Of a stretch of DNA of 64,000 bases, positions 51,001 through 60,870 are shown in pieces. The DNA comes from Pelodera strongyloides. Taxonomy: Eukaryota; Nematoda; Chromadorea; Rhabditida; Rhabditidae. A model generated the notes under the pieces. It saw only the letters and a list, made by a program, of their open reading frames with translations. It had not been told where the DNA came from and searched no databases. How positions within the stretch are numbered: position 1 is the first letter of the stretch; each line of letters opens with the position of its first letter. The DNA lies in NCBI GenBank assembly GCA_036852015.1, contig JAANDG010000298.1:62001-126000 (forward strand), read 5' to 3'. The translations under genes and the position numbers were made by a program.

Positions 51001-51167
51001 TGATGTTATCCTCTCAATCGAGCACATAAAAATATCGGCAGCGATGGCAATCCCCAAAAAACAGTAGAAAAGACCGGCCAGGTACAGAAGAGCGTTCCGA
51101 GGAGACGTAGCAAGGGCTGGTATCAATAAGCCATCGCGACACTGGCTGGTCGTGTTACCCAGCATTC
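42062..51167 (-). CDS. ncx: Na+/Ca2+ exchanger, SLC8/NCX type
   Basis: Twenty minus-strand exons: 51167-50993, 50676-50562, 50466-50370, 50131-49989, 49737-49579, 49528-49376, 49267-49133, 49031-48899, 48667-48594, 48507-48415, 44738-44625, 44516-44397, 44177-44020, 43880-43777, 43674-43532, 43412-43323, 43080-42984, 42776-42655, 42529-42378, 42245-42062. They give about 852 residues from ATG 51165; a signal-peptide exon may lie further upstream. The plasma-membrane antiporter exchanges Na+ for Ca2+. Alpha-1 repeat: ALGSSAPEILLSIIEIVGNG then VGSAAFNL. Alpha-2: GDVASIFGCMVGMKDAVTAI, ALGTSLPDTFASK, GNVTGSNSVNVFLGLG. Two Calx-beta domains lie in the cytosolic loop (roughly residues 371-640). The intron splitting the first Calx-beta (44739-48414) carries a retroelement. 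The 49528 acceptor is uncertain: the stronger TTAG at 49495 would break frame. The 44020 donor is GC. Confidence 0.95.
44801..44877 (+). repeat. GC-rich tandem repeat at the 5' edge of the retroelement
   Basis: A 10-bp doublet AGCTCCCTAA at 44801-44820 runs into two copies of a 29-bp unit, 44812-44840 and 44849-44877, at a period of 37 bp. The unit begins GCTCCCTAAAGCTCGGAGC and ends GGCTGAGGGG. Its high G+C contrasts with the AT-rich intron and element. It could be pseudo-LTR sequence, an insertion-site microsatellite, or an unrelated minisatellite. Confidence 0.8.
44874..46385 (+). CDS. Retroelement ORF, first part: GIY-YIG endonuclease and CxC linker
   Basis: The frame is open from just after a TGA at 44871 to a TGA at 46383, about 503 codons, with no Met before the endonuclease. 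Counting from 44961: CKICP at 19-23 lies upstream. The GIY-YIG core is GIVY (54-57) and YVG (68-70). The arginine-rich helix is KRSLKNRFSQHR (73-84). An acidic residue is at about 133 in KSKELFWIK. The zinc-type CCHH set is likely C58, C61, H83 and H99. A 200-residue linker follows, holding CNC at 341-343 (the CxC motif). The last part (ASVLLSKGTKFRCPFSP, CVDKASTNF) looks like the N-terminal region of Penelope-like reverse transcriptases. The endonuclease would nick the insertion target. The fold is intact, but the N-terminus seems missing. Confidence 0.85.
   Translation, partial: GEDFICSANSPNYYLSNSFRSTKIGPKIKLISLEGTKQFGSPCNNSRCKICPLISFEYIIQSNSTNYFSHTFTTDSSNCNTSGIVYCVTCANCRIQYVGESKRSLKNRFSQHRYLLKKNSTDTILYRHFTECQQNCETKSFIIHILDSHSENKDNNIRKSKELFWIKLLNTAYPYGLNDNIKGYGIITDTSKKGLGNNSLPYYSLKIYRPPKNRGNRKRPKRNSNRVLPDLSIEQCPNKLSILYSSLPKKSKRLLIHKYYHTDNSFEFRRNVEAICGNLSITYQLKPGRNTDSHKCDFDIHIPFVESHSPSTNLNYFFKKSITTFFQNNSISYKFLPCVRFLSNYSIPLGPKLFNYKSIVSSYDSSNIRCNCSKFITYCKPKELIAYGNNLHIISGNSEIFKSEYPNASVLLSKGTKFRCPFSPSMFKENLQSSIRELLKKLTSHFTKNQISITNMNFNTLFQELNSFEYCHSSSRFKDHFKEIRSIQNMFVITCVDKASTNF
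46386..47678 (+). CDS. Retroelement ORF, second part: Penelope-like reverse transcriptase
   Basis: This part is in the same frame as the endonuclease part, separated only by one TGA (46383-46385), and is open for 430 codons to TAG at 47676. Downstream of the TGA come SLPHIYAIPKLHKT, the fingers motif of Penelope-like enzymes, and MRFITAAKNSSLKD. Counting from ATG 46626: motif A is MDFSSLFTNLP with Asp72. Motif B is TKGVPQGGNASPLLADL (151-167). Motif C is RYMDD, with Asp196 and Asp197. The later FLDLQISR is a motif D/E-like segment. The catalytic triad is intact. The enzyme would copy element RNA at a nicked target; its relatives are telomerase reverse transcriptases (established knowledge). 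No endonuclease follows it. Apart from the TGA I see no frameshift, so the copy is not old. Confidence 0.88.
   Translation, partial: YSCPILYQSFLHNELGIGNYSNPNHISGNETYAPYLLESKNNIILRHVNYAKLLKIQITTESNSLPHIYAIPKLHKTTVKMRFITAAKNSSLKDSSILLQKILKHFRKHLSNYCKASNNHNIHKSYFVSVDNSMCISENPRIHKFNKVGVMDFSSLFTNLPHTCIIKHVYQLIDLCFKNSGKSYINVGYKNSFYTDILSNNCYTPVEVKHLVKYIISNSYLIFNNTIFHQTKGVPQGGNASPLLADLTLSMIEFDFLKNIANSTTLYNTLIFRYMDDIAIFFNDFTHFDTLVRMYPDSLTLEPANVDYNKASFLDLQISRLSSLWSVNMYNKTDDYSFNVIRFPMYDSSINKNIKLNCILGEIIRINRCTSSLVFFKDKITQLAHRLRANKYPLPLIANTFKKALNRYPFICLKYDSSNKTIIAWFNSIM
48144..48230 (+). ncRNA. Hammerhead ribozyme-like motif in the retroelement 3' region
   Basis: The full conserved core appears in order. 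CTGATGA (48155-48161) is followed by a perfect 7-bp stem II, GACCCAA (48162-48168) with TTGGGTC (48194-48200). Then comes GAAAC (48201-48205), then GTC (48211-48213) as the cleavage triplet. A-C of GAAAC can pair with G-U of GUC around a five-base loop, making the two-pair stem III typical of Penelope-associated hammerheads. Stem I is less regular: GTCAT (48146-48150) pairs with ATGAC (48224-48228) plus two wobbles, but CGTA and the ten bases after the cleavage site form an internal loop next to the core. It may be functional, dimer-dependent, or degenerate. Confidence 0.6.
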
Positions 51168-53013
51168 CTGTAAAAGTTAGCAGCCATAAATATAGAAATA
51201 CGGGTAAGTTGAGTATAAAGTGTCAACACAGGAAAATGATACAATGATACAATGATACTTAGATAACAAGAAAACCACAGATTAATACAACCCCTTTTCT
51301 CTATGTATTTTCTTTCAGTGAGTACAAATATGAACAAAAATGTTTGCCAAGAGAGGAGATGTTGATGTTAGTGATGTGAGTTGAATACCCAAATTTCGTT
51401 TGCGTACTCAAATAAAATAGCCTCATTGAAGTGATGTCGAAATCCTTGAGAATACCATTGAAAAAAGTATGAAAAAAGGAAAACAACTTTACGTAAGAAT
51501 CAGGTTTTGAGAACAGTGAGTCATTCTAGGAAGCGGCTACGTAAACAGGCAAAGTTTTAATTAAATTATATAACTTTTATCGTATAACAAACCAATAAAT
51601 ATAACAAGTAATATAAGCCAAGTTGATAAGTAGAAAGCATAACAGAACTAGTCCTGCCAAGAGAAAGGGGACTTTTATGAATGCTTAAATTTTGATTTGA
51701 TACATATTGGAAAAGTAACAGGCATTTGCATTTGGCATGATGTTATTATGTAATTTTGTGAGTTGCCATTCTGTGACTACTCCACTTATAAACGGAATTC
51801 ATATAGCGCGACCAAGCTAAATTTAGTAGAATCGATACATTTTGTGTTCAAAACATGAGCAGTGTCATAAAAAGGTTGTCGCTGATGTCATTCGGTTTAG
51901 TGAAATGCGCGATTTCTATTTGTGTTTTATTGTAAGCGAACAAGGACGAGTTTGCTTGCGAGCCAAATCATAAAAAAAATACTATGTAACTGACAGTGGG
52001 TATGCATTGAAACCCTAGTTTGAATCTATACACATCGCAATATGGGCAAAATTACAGTTGCAGAAATAGAGAGGGAAGAAGTAATTGAAAACGGTACAAT
52101 TAGATATCTTGTGGCAATCAAACTAATGTTTAGACCGTTTTGAGCCTTTTTTATACGTGAATGCTTCATGGAAATTTCATGTACATTCACGTACCAAACG
52201 GCACCTAACAAAAAAATCAAGCTTTTTAAGAAATTGATTACTTCAAATGTAGAACGTGTGCACAAAAATAGCTGGCCTCTCTCATGATTATAGGTCTACT
52301 CTTACCTTTTTTATGACTATAGTTCTACTCTTACCGATCTTCACGAATACATCCCCAAAAACAGAAAAAGATAAGTGAATGAAAAAAAATCTGGTGCGGT
52401 GAAAAAAAACAAACGATGAAAAAGCGTCTGTCGGTAAATCTGCTTACATGTAAAACGACGTTGTTCTGCGTAAGAGCAAAAATACTGACGCACAAATACA
52501 TAAAAAAAAGTCACATGCAACCCACGCTCCAGAACTCTACCCTTATCTACAATTGCTGAAAAAAAATTATTTATGGTTAGAGAATGGAAGAACTCATATT
52601 CAGCTTGTAGAATAAACGATCTTAATGTATAATGTAAACATTGAGAATTATAAGCCAGAATGGACAAACATAATACAACATGCCTTACAACTCCTGGACA
52701 TTGGAATTGAGTTGATCATTCCAGTGGGGTACATGCTGGCGTGTACACAACTGCCTCCTATTTGGCAGCGAACTAACGGTGGCAAACATTCTAACATTGG
52801 AATAAAGTGCTGCCGCACTGAAGGATCACAATTATATAGTTTTCCTTTTAACCACACGTTTTGATTTGATACATTCAAGAACAGGGGCACACTATGTATA
52901 CACATATAAGTTAACGTTCCCACACCAAGTGTTCTGAAACCGAAGAAGAAAATAGTACATGAGAGAGTCTGGTGAAATGCAGCAACCAAGAGTTGGCGCA
53001 CGCATGAATCATT
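51168..53013. other. Upstream flank of the exchanger gene
   Basis: AT-rich DNA between the first recognised exchanger exon and tRNA-Ala. A signal-peptide exon is expected somewhere 5' of the exchanger, but I could not identify one here with a proper ATG and matching phase. Confidence 0.4.
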
Positions 53014-53085
53014 GGGGGTATAGCTCAGTGGTAGAGCGCTCGCTTAGCATGCGAGAGGTCTGGGGTTCAATTCCCCATACCTCCA
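53014..53085 (+). tRNA. tRNA-Ala (anticodon AGC)
   Basis: A 72-nt cloverleaf. Acceptor GGGGGTA pairs with TACCTCC (one G-U), then discriminator A. The D-arm is GCTCAGTGGTAGAGC. The anticodon stem CTCGC/GCGAG has loop TTAGCAT, giving anticodon AGC. The T-arm is CTGGGG-TTCAATT-CCCCA. There is no intron, and a T6 terminator follows within ten bases. Confidence 0.97.
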
Positions 53086-54376
53086 TAAGTTTTTTACACA
53101 AGCAGGAAAACAAATCTGCAAAATCGATAATGACAAGCGTAAGTGAACACCAAATCAGGGTATTTTTTTTATAAATTATTGTACATTTTGCCAACAAATC
53201 GCCAAAAATAATTATAATTGTTCATTTTCCTTAGTACGATGTTTTTTTAAAAGAAAAGCGCGGTAAGAATGGCATGTATTGTCCCAAATAGAAAAAGCAA
53301 CAGAAATCGTAATGGTGACTAACAGAATTTGCTATTCAATAAGTAACAACGGGGAATTCAACATGCCCAGTCTGCAACACCACTAGAAATTTTCAATTTT
53401 GAGTTACATGGAGGACTTGCTGAAACGGGAACGTTCTTCAAAATGTAAAGCATACATGTATTTCCAGCGCCGAAAGAGAAGTTGTTTAAATACGTTAAGT
53501 AAATATTGCACGAGAGGATAGATTTTGCCAAGAAGCAAAACACATCGAAAAGTGTTTTTCTTGCACTTTTGTTTGGCTATGTGTAGCAGAAAGGACGCAA
53601 TTGCATGCAGCTTCATCACCTAGGTGACTATGCTCTACTATTCAGTGATAATTGAAAGTGAGCTAACGAAACATGGAAGTCATCCTTAATTCAGCGTTCA
53701 GTTTGTTTACAATAAAGAAGACGTACTGGGGTTTTATGGAAGTATAGTACAAATGAGAAAGAAACAAAAAGCCAAGTTCAACAAAGAAATCAGGCCCACC
53801 TAACTCACTCCGAAAACTCTACCGATAGAAAGAAATCATTTAATTCCTAAAAGGTAGCTAACCTCAAAAATTCTAATTTTACATTTTTTGTGTATTTTGA
53901 ATGTTTTGCTACGTTTTTTTCCTTTGTTCTTCAGTTGAAATTCTATAGAATACATGTAAGGTAGTAATAGAGAATAAGATAACCAACTTTTAATAAAATA
54001 AATTAATAAAAAGATGATGCCGAATTAAGATACTTCCCGGAAAGAGCTCAACTATAATTATACGACAGAGTTCTATGTCCTCCTCATGAAGTGCTTCGGA
54101 GGATAACCTTCTATGGTAAATAGGAGATCGATAGAGCACAGACGAGCACAGACCGGGCGGTGGTTGGGGTCACTAGGCACATAACGCACAAATGCAAGAA
54201 TGCGGTGACCGCACAAGGACTAATAGTAATACCATGAATGGTACGGGACGGTACTCATTGTTATCGAAGAGTCTTTCCGCCATAGTAAATAATAAAATCG
54301 GTAACTATTCAGATCCTGTTAACCATAAGTCCCGGCGCCGCCACTGTTTTCTTTTGCATATGAATTTCGTTTGATT
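53086..54376. other. Gene-free stretch between tRNA-Ala and the 170-residue gene
   Basis: AT-rich DNA with no supported exon. A more GC-balanced patch at 54040-54360 precedes the next gene and may hold its promoter or an upstream exon. Confidence 0.45.
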
Positions 54377-55936
54377 ATGAGATATTTCGATACATGGCCC
54401 GTGATTATCCATCTCATCAGGCAAATTTGCATAGCATTTCAGTAAGTTTTTGCGTCTTTCATTAATGGGTCAACAAGTTCATCTATTTTTGTGACTTGTT
54501 TGTTGTTTATTTGCAGCTATTCCTGCTACATGTGGAGACGAACAAAATATGTCACTCTCAGCAGGTTGAAATAAATACGACAACGCCCACGAGGGCCAGG
54601 CTATTTACTGGTTGACTGCTCGAGGCTGCTGGTTTCATCTAGCAAACCACCAGTCATGAACGGGTGGTTCGCAAAACAGCTTCCTAAAAGGACTTGTCTT
54701 CACAAAAAGTGGTATGCGTATGTGTTCAAACTACAGTGTATTTCATACTTATTTCTAGTTTGACTTCACAAATTATTGTAGAAACTTTAAATCACCGTTT
54801 GCTTTTAGTTTAGTTGCGAAAAGTTATGAGCGCAGTGAATTCCATATGAAATTTCTTCAAGCGACTGGTCAATCAGCCTCACTTCCGCCACCAAAACTTT
54901 CATACTAACAATAAGTTCAACTAGATATATTATACTCAAACGTCTCGTGCTGGCATTCCTAGCTGAAAACTTTCTAGTCCTTTTAACCACAAATCTCCGT
55001 TTAGTAATAATTTTGAATGATAAGGCTGTCATTTGCAAACAAGGTATCTTTTGTTCTAACTGTCGGCTTCATCTGACGGGTGCCAATTTGAGGTTTAATT
55101 TTAAATGACATGGTAGAAACTAGAAACCGTTGTTTATATTTTTCCCCCAACCAAGTTGATAATAACTGATTTCAGGTTGGATTTTGTTCCACAAGAACTA
55201 TTCCATTCCCTTTCCACTTGGTAAATATCAAATGCACAAAGGGAGCACTCTTTTCGTTGTATTTATTGTGTTTATTCTGTCAGGTTGGCGATTTCACATT
55301 AGAGTCTGTATAGTTGGAATAAAAACGTTTGGTGTGTACAAAATTTCCGATGGTAAGAGAGATCTCACTGATGTTTCAAAGGAGGTTATTTAAATTTCCA
55401 AATGTTATGTAACTGTGCGCGTAGGCGAGTTTAGTTTAACTTCATTGCTATTAGTTGTGACTAATAGGAAAGAAGAAGGGTAATTTTTGGGAACAACTCT
55501 TTCAGTTTCGTGTTTCGATTTCGCCGGGATCGAGAATGACTTGGCTCTCCGTAAACTTCGGCAATCGGGATCACTTTTTTGGGTGAACAGAAATAAGGTG
55601 AACAAACTAAAAGACCACCGGCGAATGTTTCACATCACGAAGACAGGTATTTTTATTTGTTTGCTGAGGATGCAGGCCCGTAATATTTTGTCTCCTGTGA
55701 CTTATAATATTTACAACTTTTTGTAACATTTTCATAAAAGGATGGGCCTGTTGGTTCTCCGAAATAACATCATAAAGTGGAAGAGTCGGCGATACTTTTG
55801 ATTCCACATAAACTTGGTTGCAGATCCTCTATTGCCTCTTCGATCGCTGAGCGCAGATGAAAGACGACAGATCGGAAGGAAGTTTTACCAAAAGCTGAGA
55901 CTACTCGAATCACTAAATGACGATCTTACTTATTGA
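54377..55936 (+). CDS. Unrecognised 170-residue protein, seven small exons
   Basis: Seven exons (54377-54441, 54517-54564, 54680-54711, 55176-55220, 55284-55352, 55506-55646, 55824-55936) join with matching phases (2, 2, 1, 1, 1, 1) to one frame ending TGA. Exon sizes run from 32 to 141 nt. The product is basic and aromatic, beginning MRYFDTWPVIIHLIRQIC. It then reads CYMWRRTKYVTLS, LVFTKSGWILFHKNYSIPFP, LGWRFHIRVCIVGIKTFGVY and DFAGIENDLALRKLRQSGSL, ending in a charged helix (LSADERRQIGRKFYQKLR). No clear membrane span, signal peptide or catalytic motif stands out; the middle alternates like beta strands. I do not recognise the family. Donors are good; the acceptor at 54680 has a poor pyrimidine tract. 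The reading-frame chain is the main evidence, and upstream exons are possible. Confidence 0.6.
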
Positions 55937-57004
55937 TTATACTAAACGCGTTTCTTGGTAAATAAACAGCATGTTCAAATCAGACTTCGTCCAAGGGGCA
56001 AATCCTTGTTTCTTATAATAGGTGTTTTACCACTTCATATATGTATAGTATCATAACTGAAAAAACTCATAAAACAAAACATAGCAAGAGATACTTTATT
56101 ATTCATTAACATCAAACGTCATAAAACAATTTCGGATATGGATATGTTGTGGACACAACAGTTCAGCTGCTTCAAACTTGGAATATATGTTGCCTACGTT
56201 TTAAAAGTTTAACGTATCTAGTTTAAATTAACTGACATTTGAGGGTCAAAGCACATTCCGACTAGGATCGTAAAGGAAAAAAGGTTGCACTTAATTGTTT
56301 ATGCTTAATGCAAGAAAACAGCACATTACATACAGATCCTTTAAATGTTCAAAAAACAATATGATTAGTAGGTTAAATATGTTGGGTGACCGAAATGTTC
56401 TGAAAAATATTTGCAAAGAAACAAGAAGAATACAAATCTGCATCTTCAGACATGTTCCAGTCATGCCATCTGATTGTAAGGAACGCTATTAGATTTTTAA
56501 ACACTCACATTTTTCTTAGAAATAGGATTTACTATGCCTTTCAATATTATGCTATAGTCATCGCGTATGAGGATACCCTGCTACTCAAGGAGATCAATAT
56601 TACGAAGGCAAATGGGTGTATAAATTGGAAATAAGGAACCCAGTTACCAAAATAACACATACTTTTCGGGTATGTTACCTATCTTGACTTTGCTATCAGT
56701 GTACCACTAGACTTTTTTTTAAATTATTATGTGACATTATTATTTGCTTATTAGTTGGTAGAGGTCGACTGGAAATTCAGCATCATTGGTGTAAAGCTCA
56801 ACGTGATATTGCAAATGTATCACAGCATTACTAAAACGAAATAAAGATTATAACTCTCATCATGGTTGACGCTATAATCCTACATCAACGCGTGTTGTCG
56901 CTCGGAATATATTAAGCAGAGCTTTTTCTTACAAGACTTGTGTTGAGATCATTATTATTACACTATATTTTAATCCTTTGGTATTGTGAAAAATAGTTTC
57001 ACAT
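55937..57004. other. Intergenic region between converging genes
   Basis: 3' flanks of the plus-strand 170-residue gene and the minus-strand receptor gene. No exon supported. Confidence 0.5.
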
Positions 57005-58825
57005 TTATAGGCTGGTGGTCCTTGGTGCGGTCTCGAATTTCACGGCCCCTTTGGAGGACTGTCTTCTGGTTGATGGAACATAGGTTTCCTCCGAATTGTT
57101 CGAAACGATCTCTTGCCATTTTGTCAGATAGGAAACGAGTCTCGAACGATAAATTCTCTGAGTGACAATTGTGATCACTGGATTAACAACACTTCCCACA
57201 ACAAGGAAAAGGAACGTAAAATGGGCAATACCAACGATCAGGTTGCCTTCCAGACACGTCGGACCTGAAAGTAGATTTTTTATCAGACTTTCAAATAATG
57301 TGTAATCCGCATATCATTTCGTCGACGCGGAACCATTTTTAAGAGGGGCGGGATGTTATTCGCTATTGTAGTTTTTTTTTGTATTCTACCTAAGTGGTCC
57401 TTGAAGCATTGGGCCTCAATGATTGAGGCTGTGTAAAGAAAAATAGGTAATGATCAAAAAAGTGCACTCACAAATTCGCGTGACGAGGTATAGAGCGCGG
57501 AATGGAATACAGGTGATGAAGGTCCATAACGTGCTACTGAAGAGGAAGAAGAGACGTTGGAAGAGACGCTGAAAACATAATAAAGTTTTAACCTTTAGAA
57601 ATGTTTGACAAGCAATCGGCAAAATGCGTAATAATCTAATCATGATTGATTGACTTGGACTAACAGACAGTACCTTTCTGGCCCTTTGCTCCATAGATGT
57701 TGTGGTTTGCGCGATAAAGAAAATAATTGCAGAAATTGCAAAAGAAGAGTAAATAACGAGCACGTAATAAGCGACCATGGTCATGTAGATGAAGTTTGGA
57801 TCAAAAGACGTTTGCACACAAGACATCTGAAACATTCTGAAATGTGAGGAGGCTAAATTCTCCGGAATAGATCCAATAACTACGGTATTTTTCGACTTCC
57901 ACAGAAGACAATGCATTGAAATCACACACAAACAACTTGCTAACGTGACACACACTTACGAACCCACGTATACGGTAACGAACCGGGCAAGCCGTAAATG
58001 AAAAGTAAAATCAAATTTTGAACAAACATACACCAATTTGCATCGTGTAGTTTGCTGCGATGGCGTAAGCGAGCAGCACAATCCATGTTACCACACAAAG
58101 CATCATCGTGCGGGACCTCGTCACCATACTGTAGTAGTGAAGCGGGAATTGGATGTACAGAAGCTTGTCCACGTTCAACCTGAGATTTCAAGTATTACAC
58201 AAGCCATTTTAGCAACTCTGTGGCTGTTTTTCTTACCTTCTGAGGCAATATATGCACTCCGCTGCCCTTGATATATGCATCTTACTCTGTAATATTGATA
58301 CACTTATTCAACACTTGTTTCTAATATAACTGCTTTGTGAAGAGCATATTGTTACTAACCAGAGCAGCATCATGCAACTGCACATTTGTGCAGTCCAGAA
58401 CATAACATAGTATGGTCTGCATAATTCCAATGGAAACGACGATGTCCAAGGTCTAGTTATCACATAAGTGATACAGAATATGAGGTCCGCTGCGGACATA
58501 TTCATTACAATTATCTGAAAATAAAACAATTTCTAGGAATCTTCCTGACGGTATTGATTAAAAAAGTTTCGTTTTCCTATAGTGAGCTCAAGCATGATGG
58601 CCTGATGCTAATAAGAGGACACCATCCACCGTGTGTCACAATATACACTGCGATGAGACCACAGTCAAGATAATGTTAAGCTACCTGACGGGGTTTGTCA
58701 TCTGTGTCCACGTGCCGAATTGCAATCAACAAAACGATCGAGTTGAAAAATGTCCCCAATAATCCATTTCCCAAATAAAACGAGGTCTCGAAAAATGTAA
58801 CGTTATCCGTTGAGTTCGAACTCAT
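57005..58825 (-). CDS. Rhodopsin-like G protein-coupled receptor, orphan
   Basis: Six minus-strand exons (58825-58685, 58514-58360, 58179-58032, 57826-57674, 57568-57472, 57264-57005) with matching phases give 317 residues and seven hydrophobic spans. The N-terminus MSSNSTDNVTFF has two N-glycosylation sequons. TM2 contains NMSAADLIFCITYV, with the class A Asp. The TM3 end reads LLWLNVDKLLYIQFPLHY, so NVDKL replaces the usual DRY. TM4 ends NYTMQIG. Cys in extracellular loop 2 (MSCVQTSFDPN) can pair with the TM3 Cys. TM6 holds TLWTFITCIPFRALYLV. TM7 has NPVIT instead of NPxxY, then a Ser/Thr-rich tail. The ligand is unknown; peptide or amine receptors are the likely class. An AG acceptor at 58839, 13 bp before the ATG, suggests a 5' UTR intron or trans-splice site. 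The exon 3 donor GTATGT was preferred because it shortens loop 2 sensibly. Confidence 0.9.
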
Positions 58826-58838
58826 TCTTGCCTGCAAT

Positions 58839-60293
58839 CTGAAAACGCAAATGAACGCGATTATAAAGCACGTGTATAGTAAACAGATTTAATAAACTGC
58901 TCAAGAGCAAGAGCAAAAACATAATAAGTATTGCGATAGATTCACAGTTTCCAAATTCAAGGTCAAATTTCATAGTTCTGAGCTCTGACACTGCTTACTG
59001 TGACGAACCGCTCTCTATATGCGGACTATCTAGTCGTAGGGTCGTTGTCGTACGAGTAAGGCACGGGCGTCTGTTTCTAGATTCATGCTGCACCGTCAGA
59101 TTATTGCAAATGGCATGGTACATACAATATTGCCGCGGACTAAATGTCATATGTTCCTGGTAGAAAATGTTAATCAATAAATAAATAATATTTGGAAGTA
59201 ATGCACACAAATAAACACTATTTGTTCAGAAAAAGAAATAGAATTCCACACTGTGGAAATTACAGCTTAAGTAACCCGCTTACATGGCATGCCCACGAAG
59301 TGCAGTTCCATTAAATATATTGTAGACAGTGACTTTCGAAATTCACGCATATAGACCCATTTGCAAATATGAATATAACACAATGGTGGCGGTGTCACAA
59401 TGTACTTTTGGATACACTATGAATTGTTGGTGTAATTAACAAATGTTCACCACTCAAAATTTCATATGTACATGCGCGCAATATCTATCTACGCTGGCGC
59501 AATATCATTGGTTGATGAATATTTGAGGGCCACTTAAAGGACATCACACTGAAACTAAAATCACGATATAATGATACATATTTCTTGGGCGGATTGAAGG
59601 TTAGAATTCTCCACGACATTATTTGCCAATGGGAAAACCCCTTTTTTACTGGGGCAAATGTAGGCGTACAAATTTCATTAAGAAACTTAAAAAAAATTCT
59701 TAAAAAAAAATTCTCCATTATTTGTCAATTTCACCGAATACTATGACAGCTTGTGATAACATTACAAAGAAGCGCTGTCTTCTCTATCGGTTCACCTAGG
59801 CCAGCATTCTATTTTTGCAATGTAATCCTATTTATTAGATAGCCTCAGCACAGCTAGTCAATAATCGCTGATAGCATCTGTGGACAGTTATTCAAAAATG
59901 ACAGTTTAAACAGTTTTTGCTTTTATTTCTGCAGCTTTTATTTTACACATACCACACCGTACCAGTCTAAATGAGTATTTTCAATTACTTAATACTTAAG
60001 AATACACTAATTATAGGATATGATGTAATTGTAAGACATCATACCAATTTATGAATATGAATATAATGTGGAATAAGCAGTCATCTCTTTTTTGAATTAT
60101 TACAAAGGCCATATTAACACTCTCTTTGATAACAATCCATACACCACAATGACGAAAACCAGAAAATCTGTTGGATAATCCTTTCATTAGAATCCTTGTT
60201 GATGACATTAAACTGGAAGAAGATTGCACTACACATAACGGTCCAACTTCCAAACGATACGTCTTAAAACAACACCGACGATATTCGATTGAA
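58839..60293. other. Upstream flank of the receptor gene
   Basis: AT-rich DNA with no supported exon on either strand. Probably includes the receptor promoter. Confidence 0.45.
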
Positions 60294-60565
60294 GCGCGGC
60301 GAAAAAAAGGGGTTCGTCCAGGTTTCGCCGGACTCTTACCAGGAGCCGGGTTCGAGCGAGTGCACTGGCTATTCTTTCGCGAAAACCGGGGAAAAGCCGG
60401 GCAAAAACCTGGCGAAGATTGGGCGAAAGCGCTGCCCATCCTTTTTGCCGGTTCTGCTTAGATTTTCACATTTTCGTCCGGTTCGTGCGCCGCCCTTTCG
60501 CCGGACGTACGAAGACTGGGCGAAGTGAGCGGCGAAACCTGGGCGAACTCCATTTTTTGCCGTGC
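60294..60565. mobile_element. MITE-like element with imperfect terminal inverted repeats
   Basis: The left end (60294-60331) and right end (about 60528-60565) are near-perfect inverted copies. GTTCGTCCAGGTTTCGCC at 60312 matches the reverse complement of GGCGAAACCTGGGCGAAC with one mismatch. The similarity extends outward through GCGCGGCGAAAA and TTTTTTGCCGTGC. The 270-bp unit is GC-rich in AT-rich surroundings and full of CGAAA/TTTCG words. It has no coding capacity of its own; the overlapping open frames are by-products. I could not identify the superfamily or a target duplication. Confidence 0.75.
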
Positions 60566-60826
60566 ACCATAAAAGTTTCGCGCTTTATTGTTGCGAATTA
60601 GCATGCTTTTCTGTGATTCTTTCATTGTTCGTGGAGAATTCTGTTCTGCTTATGAAATGTGTATTGTTTTTGACTAATAAGTGCTTTTGCAGTCCTTTTA
60701 TTTTTTGTAGTTTCACAGCGAATCTTGGTGTTGTCCTAGAAAAAAGCCGGTGATCTGCTTTGCTATACCTGCTTCAGGTATTTTTGTTTACGAGATTTAC
60801 AAAAAAACATTAAAAAAGAGTAATAT

Positions 60827-60870
<44 letters not shown>

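Noticed and set aside
52959..53197. Open frames on both strands around 53.0-53.2 kb
   Set aside because: They translate the tRNA-Ala gene, a well-known source of false ORFs.
57827..57955. Extending receptor exon 4 upstream to an acceptor at about 57935
   Set aside because: It would insert a 36-residue segment between TM4 and loop 2. The TTTCAG acceptor at 57827 with the GTATGT donor at 58031 keeps frame and gives a normal loop.
60011..60528. Open frames of 79-142 aa around 60.0-60.5 kb
   Set aside because: They overlie the inverted-repeat MITE-like element; the Gly/Arg/Pro composition follows from its GC-rich repeats.
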